Shown piece after piece: positions 30,319-35,862 of a stretch of 35,862 bases of DNA. How positions within the stretch are numbered: the stretch's first letter is position 1; every line of letters starts with the position of its first letter. The notes below the pieces were generated by a model. It was not told the DNA's origin and searched no databases. It saw nothing but the letters and a program-made list of their open reading frames with translations. Origin of the DNA: Clostridia bacterium (GTDB lineage: Bacteria; Bacillota; Clostridia; Oscillospirales; CAG-272); the NCBI GenBank assembly GCA_017522795.1, contig JAFWXZ010000059.1:1-35862 (forward strand). Direction: 5' to 3'. Made by a program: the position numbers and the translations under genes.

Positions 30319-30347
30319 TTGCAATAGCGGGAGGTTTGTGATAAAAT
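30319..30347 (+). promoter_or_regulatory. Promoter of the BD-FAE-like esterase gene
   Basis: TTGCAA (30319-30324), 17-base spacer, TAAAAT (30342-30347). A GGGAGG ribosome site follows before ATG 30375. Confidence 0.68.
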
Positions 30348-30374
30348 TTATGTAGAAATCTGGGAGGTAGGCTT

Positions 30375-31181
30375 ATGAAAACCATAGACCTTTGGAATAA
30401 TAATGCGCCGTACGGTGGCGGCAGTGTTGAAATGCACTACTACGAGCCCGAAGTCAAGAAGGGCGACGGAGCCGTTATTATTTTCAGCGGAGGCGGATAT
30501 TCTCATCGCGCGTATCACGAGGGAGAGCCATATGCACTCGAGCTTAACAGAATGGGCCTCCTCGCATTTGTGGTTGATTACAGAGTTGCGCCTGCACAGT
30601 ACCCTGCTCCGCTATTAGATGCAAAAAAAGCGGTAAGCTACGTCAGAAGCAAAGCGAAGGATTTGAAAATAGACCCCGACAAGATAGCCGTCATGGGCTC
30701 GTCGGCAGGCGGACATTTGGCAGCTCACTGTGCAACAGATAAATGGCATTTTCCCGAAGGAGAAGATCTGCCATGGGATTACTATATGCCGAATGCACAG
30801 ATACTTTGCTATCCTGTGACGGATATTGAATCGCATAAAGGGTCATTTGAAAATCTGATGGGTGATTATCGGATTGAGATACTCCCCGAACGCACTCATA
30901 TTTCCATGACACCTACGTATGAGGTGGAGGAGGACACGGCTGTTCCTGCATTTATCTGGCACACATCCTGCGACGAAACGGTTGACGTAAAGGGCACGTA
31001 CAGATATGCGACGAGGCTGTCGGAGCTTGGAGCACTTGTAGAGATGCATATCTACCCTGTGGGTTGTCACGGCTTGGGTCTTGCTACGGGAGATCCAAAG
31101 CGAGCGCCGGTTGAATACGTACAGAGATGGATAGAGGATCTTGAGCGTTGGCTAAGGTTGATCGGCTGGATAAATGAATAA
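30375..31181 (+). CDS. Alpha/beta hydrolase, BD-FAE/acetyl-xylan esterase-like
   Basis: A 268-residue intracellular esterase. The oxyanion loop is IFSGGGYSHRAYHEGEP near 36-52, and the nucleophile elbow is GSSAGGHLAAH with Ser110. The acid is likely Asp in TSCDETVDV near residue 201 and the His is in VGCHGLGLATG near residue 236. This fits the bifunctional feruloyl/acetyl xylan esterase-like group (PF20434), which removes acyl groups from plant polysaccharide fragments. No signal peptide is seen, so it would act on imported oligosaccharides. No glycoside hydrolase or transporter lies next to it. It is a single gene with its own promoter and strong terminator. Substrate inferred only. Confidence 0.85.
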   Translation: MKTIDLWNNNAPYGGGSVEMHYYEPEVKKGDGAVIIFSGGGYSHRAYHEGEPYALELNRMGLLAFVVDYRVAPAQYPAPLLDAKKAVSYVRSKAKDLKIDPDKIAVMGSSAGGHLAAHCATDKWHFPEGEDLPWDYYMPNAQILCYPVTDIESHKGSFENLMGDYRIEILPERTHISMTPTYEVEEDTAVPAFIWHTSCDETVDVKGTYRYATRLSELGALVEMHIYPVGCHGLGLATGDPKRAPVEYVQRWIEDLERWLRLIGWINE

Positions 31182-31186
31182 ACAGA

Positions 31187-31227
31187 GCGCATTTTGCAAA
31201 GCGTAGTTTGCAAAATGCGCGTTTTTT
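31187..31227 (+). terminator. Terminator of the esterase gene
   Basis: Perfect 14-bp arms (31187-31200 and 31207-31220) with a 6-base loop, followed by GTTTTTTA. Confidence 0.9.
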
Positions 31228-31230
31228 ATA

Positions 31231-31800
31231 TTAGTCCTTTGCTCTTGGGCTTTTCTCGATGAGATAAAAATAGGGAGATGTGGGGGAGTTGAGAATATGG
31301 AATTCCGAGGCGCAGATGCGGTATTTTGAGAGTGTTTTAAAGTACTCGCGGAGCATATCCCCCTCCAGTGCTCCCTCCTCGTGACCGGGGTAAATCGCCA
31401 CGATAAGCGCACCGTCGGGAGCAAGTAGATCAATGGCTGCCTCTACGGCGGGCATTGTGGTCTCGCGCATTGTGGTGACGGTCTTTTTACCGCTTCTGGG
31501 TAGGTAGCCCAGGTTGAACATTCCGGCCTTGATAGGCTCTTTTACAAACTCCTTAACTCTGTGGTGAGAGGCGCAGATAAGCTCATAATTTTGGGGGGCG
31601 TTGTTTGCTTCGAGGTGGGCGCGGGTGGAAATAAGCGCCTCCTCCTGAATGTCAAAGGCGTATACCTTTCCGCTCTCGCCTACGGTTTTTGAAAGAAAAA
31701 GAGTGTCGCCACCGTTGCCCATTGTGAAATCCACGCAAGTGTCGCCCGCGGAGAGATGCTCGAGTATAAAATGCTTGTGTAATCCTGTTAAATCTACCAT
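31231..31800 (-). CDS. SAM methyltransferase, YtqB/MnmM-like
   Basis: A 189-residue Rossmann methyltransferase. The SAM loop is CVDFTMGNGGDTLFLS near 22-37, followed by YAFDIQEEA. The family signature is FNLGYLPRSGK near 95-105 with TMRETTMPAV; IVAIYPGHEEG follows. This is the rRNA_methylase/YtqB group; to my knowledge Bacillus and Staphylococcus members (MnmM) methylate nm5(s2)U at the tRNA wobble position. Whether this protein does the same is inferred. It follows RqcH by ten bases in a two-gene translation operon. The ribosome site is weak. Confidence 0.85.
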   Translation of the reverse strand: MVDLTGLHKHFILEHLSAGDTCVDFTMGNGGDTLFLSKTVGESGKVYAFDIQEEALISTRAHLEANNAPQNYELICASHHRVKEFVKEPIKAGMFNLGYLPRSGKKTVTTMRETTMPAVEAAIDLLAPDGALIVAIYPGHEEGALEGDMLREYFKTLSKYRICASEFHILNSPTSPYFYLIEKSPRAKD

Positions 31801-31810
31801 TTTCGTTTCT

Positions 31811-33568
31811 CTACTTTGTCTTTTTCATTGCCGCGATCTGCTCGTCGGTTGCGGGGCGGATGAAGGCGGTGAAATTGGTCTTATAGATAACGAAGCCCGG
31901 CTTTGCGCCCTGGGGCTTCTTTATATTTTTCACCCTGGTGTAATCCACGGCTACAAGGTCACCCGTTGCCTTTGAGTACTTTGCGGCAACTGCCGCCGCC
32001 TCGGTGTAATCCTGCTCGCTCGGCTCCTCACCGTCGCAGAGCAAAATAACGTGAGAGCCGGGGATATCCTTGGTATGAAACCAGAGGTCACCCTTCCCTG
32101 CCACCTTAAAGGTCAGACTGTCATTCTGAAGGTTGTTTCTACCGACTATAAGCTCCCAGCCTCCGCTGGTCACCAGCCTTATAGGTGTTGAGGTGATCTT
32201 TTTCGGGGGAACGTAGCCACGCAGGCGGGATGCATAGCCAGAGCGGTAAAGCTCGTCGCGTATCTCGATAACGTCCTGCTCGCACTCGGCTCGGGAGAGG
32301 AACTGACGGACGCTGTCAAGATAACGAAGCTCGCTCTCCCACAGCTTTATCTGCTCGGTGAGGACGGTTTTTGCCGTCTTGCACTTGTTATAGAGCTTGT
32401 ACATTTTCTGCGCGTTTTGCGAGGGGGTAAGTCTTGGATCAAGCTTTATCTCAATCTCGGGACAGCTCTCGTCATAATAATCAACCGTGCGGAAGCTCGC
32501 CATACCGCGCTCAAGGCGGTAGAGATTGGCGGTGATGAGGTCGGCATTTTTCTTATATTCCTCGCCACGCTCGGCATCAAGAAGCGACTGTCGCTGGATA
32601 CCCAGCTTTCGCTCGGTGCGAGCCTCGGCATTATTGAGCAGTGTGGTGATATCGTGAGCGCGCTGATGAATATGCTCAAGTCGGTCCTTCTCCTCAAAGT
32701 AGGTGTCCAACATATCAGACAGGCGTGGATAGGTGCGCTTGTCTACGTTGTCACCGAGATAGGTGATGTCCATATAGGAGTAATCTATAGGCTTGCCGCT
32801 CTTATCAAACACTACGGTGGGGGTGTAGCTCTCGTCAATTAGAAGCTGCTGCCACTCCCTGAACACCGCATAAAATCTATGGGGATCGATGTTGCAAACG
32901 GGGGTGTCGGTGTGACCGCAGGCGCGATAGACAAGCTCACGGGCGATCTGCGTGGCAATACCCGAGTAGGTGGAGGTAATGAACTTCTCACCCGTGCGCT
33001 CGGAGGGAAAATCGGAGAGCTTCTTAAAGAAAGTCTCCCCGTCGATCTCAAGGGGTATAATTTTATCCGCCATAGCCGGAATCTGATACTTTAAACCGGG
33101 GAGAACCTGACGGACAGAGCTGGAGGCAAAGTCGATCACCTTAAGGGCGGCGAGGATTTTGCGCTGGTCATCGAGGACGATAAGGTTCGCGTATTTACCC
33201 ATTATCTCGCAGACGATAATTTTCTCTGTGGCAAAGCCCATCTCGTCATAGCATGCAACGCGGAACTCGGCAATTCGGTCAAAGCCGGGCTGACTTACCG
33301 AGGTGATCCTTGCTCCGAGGAAATATTTTCGCAGGAGCATACAGAACATTGGTGCTTTCAGAGGATTTTCCTTCTGCTTATCCGAGAGCTGAAGCCTCGG
33401 GGCGTTGGGGCCGACGTTAAAAACGAGGCGGCGGGAGGTTCTGCCGTGGTGGATCATCATATCTATCTCATCGTTGCGAGGTTGAAGCACCTTTTCTATC
33501 TTCGCCTCGGGGAACTCGGCGGAAAATTCCGAGAGAACCGCGCGCATCATACAAGCGTCAAATGCCAT
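31811..33568 (-). CDS. rqcH: Ribosome rescue factor RqcH (NFACT family)
   Basis: Binds stalled 50S subunits carrying peptidyl-tRNA and recruits tRNA-Ala to add C-terminal alanine tails that mark the peptide for degradation. The 585 residues show the NFACT-N domain, which includes GFDRIAEF with Asp97-Arg98, the pair known to be needed for alanine tailing in Bacillus. Helix-hairpin-helix and long coiled-coil regions (about 265-430) and the C-terminal NFACT-R domain follow, with ELIVGRNNLQNDSLTF and KGDLWFHTKDIPGSHVIL. Length is typical. Older names are FbpA or fibronectin-binding protein. A promoter lies at 33601-33629 and the methyltransferase gene follows. Confidence 0.94.
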   Translation of the reverse strand: MAFDACMMRAVLSEFSAEFPEAKIEKVLQPRNDEIDMMIHHGRTSRRLVFNVGPNAPRLQLSDKQKENPLKAPMFCMLLRKYFLGARITSVSQPGFDRIAEFRVACYDEMGFATEKIIVCEIMGKYANLIVLDDQRKILAALKVIDFASSSVRQVLPGLKYQIPAMADKIIPLEIDGETFFKKLSDFPSERTGEKFITSTYSGIATQIARELVYRACGHTDTPVCNIDPHRFYAVFREWQQLLIDESYTPTVVFDKSGKPIDYSYMDITYLGDNVDKRTYPRLSDMLDTYFEEKDRLEHIHQRAHDITTLLNNAEARTERKLGIQRQSLLDAERGEEYKKNADLITANLYRLERGMASFRTVDYYDESCPEIEIKLDPRLTPSQNAQKMYKLYNKCKTAKTVLTEQIKLWESELRYLDSVRQFLSRAECEQDVIEIRDELYRSGYASRLRGYVPPKKITSTPIRLVTSGGWELIVGRNNLQNDSLTFKVAGKGDLWFHTKDIPGSHVILLCDGEEPSEQDYTEAAAVAAKYSKATGDLVAVDYTRVKNIKKPQGAKPGFVIYKTNFTAFIRPATDEQIAAMKKTK

Positions 33569-33600
33569 TATTTTGCTCCTTTCGTTTAATTTACTGAATT

Positions 33601-33629
33601 ATTTTACCATAGAGTTGAAAAATAGTCAA
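33601..33629 (-). promoter_or_regulatory. Promoter of rqcH
   Basis: Minus strand: TTGACT (33624-33629), 17-base spacer, TAAAAT (33601-33606); leader of about 25 bases. Confidence 0.75.
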
Positions 33630-33658
33630 GTGAAAATAGCTTTTTCGGGCGGCAGAAG

Positions 33659-33874
33659 TTAATTCAAGCTGACGAGCCTCACGGTCAGGAAGTCGGAAAT
33701 TGATATTGCGGCTGCCCATTCCACCTGACTTCCGTCGTCGGTCAGAAGCAGAAGCCGCAGGACATCCTCTGAAAAAAGCTCTGCATCGTAGCAGAGGCAG
33801 AGGCGAAGGAGTTTTTTTCCCACATATACATTATAATAAGAGATCTCCATATTTTTAATGATTTTTTTGTGCAT
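33659..33874 (-). CDS. Possible small protein of 63-71 residues, uncertain
   Basis: An open frame between rqcH and a divergent hydrolase gene. From ATG 33850 it reads MEISYYNVYVGKKLLRL, then CYDAELFSEDVLRLLLLTDDGS and ends SISDFLTVRLVSLN. Codon use is like that of neighbouring genes and the Asp/Glu-Leu pattern looks protein-like, but neither start codon (33850 or 33874) has a ribosome site and no family is recognised. It overlaps the upstream part of the divergent gene's leader region. It may be a real small gene or chance. Confidence 0.35.
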   Translation of the reverse strand: MHKKIIKNMEISYYNVYVGKKLLRLCLCYDAELFSEDVLRLLLLTDDGSQVEWAAAISISDFLTVRLVSLN

Positions 33875-33945
33875 TGGAAATTTGCAGACGTTGATCTCGT
33901 GTCACCTCGCTTTTCTGATAACAATTTATGTCGGCGTGCGCTCGC

Positions 33946-33974
33946 TTGACAACGGAACGGATTTAGGATATAAT
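33946..33974 (+). promoter_or_regulatory. Promoter of the CE15-like pseudoenzyme gene
   Basis: TTGACA (33946-33951), 17-base spacer, TATAAT (33969-33974): full consensus. Leader of about 20 bases before ATG 34002. Confidence 0.83.
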
Positions 33975-34001
33975 TGTTCTATATTTTTATGCGAGGACGA
34001 T

Positions 34002-34928
34002 ATGATCGAAGAAAAGACAAATGCCGAGCATACCACGGTTCGCTCGGCAATCAGTGACAAAATTTACGGCGAGATTCCGCCAAGGCCTATGCATCTGTCG
34101 TATTTAACAAAATCCTGCAATCCGAGATATGCCGCGGGAAAGGCGAGACTTTCGGAAATAGAAATAATTATGGATTTTGGCGAAAAGGAGGCGGTGCTGC
34201 CAATAAAGGCGATTATTCCAAATAAGGATGCGCCCTGCTCTGCGATTGTTTTTCTCAGCCGAGAGGAGAGCGTACCATCGGAATTTCTGCCTGCCGAGGA
34301 GATCATCGACAGAGGATATGCCATAATAAATCTGTGCGTTGATAGTGTGTCGGGCGTAGACGGCAGCTTTAAGGACGGAATAGCGAAATACATATCGAGC
34401 TCTCGCAGAAAGAAAAGCGCGGCGGGCAAGCTTGCACTTTGGGCGTGGGCGGCGATGAGAGCTATTGACTACCTGTACGACAGAGATGTCGTCGATAAAG
34501 ACAGGATCATCGTTGCAGGTCATGGGATAAGTGCCGAGTGTGCACTGCTATGCGCGGCGTTTGACGAGCGGATAAGCTGCGTTATTGCGAACGAGCCCTT
34601 TGGCGTTGATTTGGGATCGGCGATTGGTCGGGAATATCTGTACTGCCCTGCCTTTGCGGATGAGCCGAGGACGGACGGTATCAGTCTGCTTGTCGGGCTC
34701 TGCCGCGGGAAGAAAATATTAATAGGCTCTGCCTGTGACAGAGCCTGTGCGGATAGTAATTATGAGAGTGATTTGCTTCGGAAAATCGGTGTTCCAGAGG
34801 TGGACATGTCCGAGCCCTGCATGACAGAAAGCGCGACGATGCATTATCATCGTCGCGGTGGCGGGGAATATTTCAGCCGTGAGGACTGGAAATATTACCT
34901 TGATTTTATTGAAAAAGCCACATTTTGA
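34002..34928 (+). CDS. Alpha/beta hydrolase-fold protein, CE15-like, lacking nucleophile Ser and His
   Basis: A 308-residue protein that resembles glucuronoyl-esterase-type (CE15-like) alpha/beta hydrolases: RGYAIINLCVDSV, LALWAWAAMRAIDYL, the elbow IIVAGHG, then DERISCVIANEPFG, and a C-terminal YHRRGGGEYFSREDWKYYLDF. In active relatives the elbow reads GHSxGG and the C-terminal motif YHxRxGxHxxxxxDW. Here the nucleophile position is Gly175 and the His position is Glu289, so classical catalysis should be lost. No signal peptide is seen. ATG 34002 has GAGG spaced well; the longer frame starts before the promoter. It may be a pseudoenzyme with a binding role. Fold call is moderately sure, the inactivity an inference. 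Confidence 0.7.
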   Translation: MIEEKTNAEHTTVRSAISDKIYGEIPPRPMHLSYLTKSCNPRYAAGKARLSEIEIIMDFGEKEAVLPIKAIIPNKDAPCSAIVFLSREESVPSEFLPAEEIIDRGYAIINLCVDSVSGVDGSFKDGIAKYISSSRRKKSAAGKLALWAWAAMRAIDYLYDRDVVDKDRIIVAGHGISAECALLCAAFDERISCVIANEPFGVDLGSAIGREYLYCPAFADEPRTDGISLLVGLCRGKKILIGSACDRACADSNYESDLLRKIGVPEVDMSEPCMTESATMHYHRRGGGEYFSREDWKYYLDFIEKATF

Positions 34929-34946
34929 CAATTATAGTTAGCAAAA

Positions 34947-35780
34947 TTAACCAAATCGGCGGGCGTAGCCGCATTTTTGGCAAAGCTGTTCAGTAGCGCA
35001 TCTGCGCTCGAAGCCGCGGCGGATAGCCTCGGCTCTGTCGGATGAAAGGATCTCGCCAAGAGGAGTTTCGTGAATATTGCCGAGAGTAATATTTCCCTCG
35101 CGGTCAAGGCAGCAAGGGATAACCGAGCCGTCAACGAGGATGCCAAAATGGTCGCCAAGACCATAGCAGAACACCTGCTCGCCCATGTTTTCTGCCTGCA
35201 TATCAGGCCAATCGAAGCGGTCGCCGTATTCAAGGTGGAGCTTGTGCCTGATGCGCGCGCCGCGAGTGCCCCATTTCCATTCACCCGGCAGTTTTCCCTT
35301 AAAGAGATCGAGGGTGCGGTCGTTTCTGCCGCCGTCGTGGCCCTTGTTCCAAAGGCGGAGAACGGTAAGAACTCCTGCGGCGCTTGCCTTATCTGCAAAG
35401 ACGGCAAGGTCGTTTATATAGGAGAGATACGCCTCGTCCTCCCCCTGCTCAAAGGAGTGAACGGACAGGTTGACCTTATAGACGCCTGATGAGATAAGCT
35501 CGTCTGTCCTCTTTGATACCAGGGTGCCGTTGGTGGTAATGGCGCACTTAAAGCCAAGGGCGGTGGCGCACTTAATGAACTCGGGCAGATCGGGATGTGT
35601 CAAGGGCTCGCCCATAACGTGCAGATATATGTATTCGGTTATGCCAACGAGGGATGATGCGATGTGGCGGAACTCGTCGAGAGTCATTCTGCGGTGAGGG
35701 CGCGTAGTGCCAGGGCAGAATGAGCAATTTCGGTTGCAGATGTTGGTAATTTCTACGTAAACGCGGGAATATTTTTTCAT
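34947..35780 (-). CDS. Radical SAM protein with SPASM-type cysteine region
   Basis: A 277-residue radical SAM enzyme. The [4Fe-4S] motif CNRNCSFC lies at 15-22, with VMGEPLTHPDL and AITTNGTL as the usual SAM-binding strands. The C-terminal third has a reduced SPASM-like set of cysteines: Cys in EQVFCYGLGDHFG, CC in GSVIPCCLDREG, and CATEQLCQKCGY. The IPCCLDREGNITLGNIHE stretch is typical of proteins annotated radical SAM/SPASM. These modify peptides or act as sulfatase-maturing type enzymes; no precursor peptide gene is seen nearby, so the target is unknown. GGAG lies 12 bases before the ATG and a promoter at 35814-35842. Confidence 0.87.
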   Translation of the reverse strand: MKKYSRVYVEITNICNRNCSFCPGTTRPHRRMTLDEFRHIASSLVGITEYIYLHVMGEPLTHPDLPEFIKCATALGFKCAITTNGTLVSKRTDELISSGVYKVNLSVHSFEQGEDEAYLSYINDLAVFADKASAAGVLTVLRLWNKGHDGGRNDRTLDLFKGKLPGEWKWGTRGARIRHKLHLEYGDRFDWPDMQAENMGEQVFCYGLGDHFGILVDGSVIPCCLDREGNITLGNIHETPLGEILSSDRAEAIRRGFERRCATEQLCQKCGYARRFG

Positions 35781-35813
35781 TTTGCTGATGTTCTCCGTGG
35801 TTTTATTGCTTTT

Positions 35814-35842
35814 AGTATAGCACAGAACCGAACTTTTTTCAA
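35814..35842 (-). promoter_or_regulatory. Promoter of the radical SAM gene
   Basis: Minus strand: TTGAAA (35837-35842), 17-base spacer, TATACT (35814-35819). The -35 end overlaps a small inverted repeat AACTTTTTT / AAAAAGTT (35831-35851). Confidence 0.65.
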
Positions 35843-35862
35843 GAAAAAGTTCGGAATGCAGA

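Noticed and set aside
34947-35780. RiPP maturation cluster around the radical SAM protein
   Set aside because: No small precursor ORF with a ribosome site, no peptidase and no exporter next to it; the ABC exporter is 17 kb away.

Overview
The window looks like chromosomal DNA from an anaerobic Bacillota of class Clostridia, probably an uncultured gut lineage of middling GC. That placement rests on gene content and signals: strong AGGAGG-type ribosome binding sites, sigma-A promoters with 17-base spacers, a class A RNase P RNA, RqcH, a YhaO/YhaN pair, a rhodanese-free ThiI, an MnmM/YtqB-like methyltransferase and a CD3324-like small regulator. Genus and species cannot be told from the sequence. 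There is no phage, integrase, transposase gene or CRISPR array. Most genes are housekeeping; the unusual material is in RNAs, leaders, repeats and a few accessory genes.

Layout. 1-1384: 3' part of pyruvate kinase. 1483-5034 (minus): operon rlmA-like, ruvX, ansA, thiI. 5077-6343: an AT-rich orphan SMI1/KNR4 (SUKH) gene between repeat debris, and a tRNA-Gln with odd elbow bases and a 30-bp perfect inverted copy of its 3' end. 6491-12368: a small membrane protein, then a minus-strand surface group: VTC-domain protein, DUF4956 membrane protein, Cthe_2159-type lipoprotein, and just upstream a membrane-anchored cysteine-repeat protein. 12508-14159 (minus): FAD/Rieske oxidoreductase and a 79-residue membrane protein. 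14330-17513 (plus): a CD3324-like regulator behind a long leader with a 12-codon ORF, then a three-gene ABC-2 exporter. 17584-18339: nagB (minus). 18480-22546 (plus): YhaO/YhaN-like DNA repair pair and rnpB, whose P8/P9 region is greatly enlarged. 22681-25695 (plus): murD, cysteine desulfurase, rlmH. 25715-28045: CYTH protein, an acidic tail-anchored protein, a P-loop kinase-like protein and an AT-rich orphan. 28145-28403: a repeat cluster. 28433-30115 (minus): rpsB-tsf behind a foldable leader. 30375-35780: a BD-FAE-like esterase, MnmM-like methyltransferase, RqcH, a degenerate CE15-like hydrolase and a radical SAM/SPASM protein.

How it fits together. Translation and RNA maturation dominate: rRNA methyltransferases (RlmA-like, RlmH), tRNA thiolation (ThiI, with a cysteine desulfurase as possible sulfur donor), possible wobble-uridine methylation (MnmM-like), RNase P, S2/EF-Ts and ribosome rescue (RqcH). 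A second theme is the cell surface: MurD, NagB, the VTC/DUF4956/Cthe_2159 group, the cysteine-repeat protein and two alpha/beta hydrolases. The best candidates for new biology are the repeat-bearing insertion in RNase P RNA and a related palindrome near tsf, the tRNA-Gln inverted duplication, the rpsB leader, the short-ORF leader at 14359-14529, and the hydrolase lacking its nucleophile and histidine. All functions are read from sequence motifs; no database search was possible.
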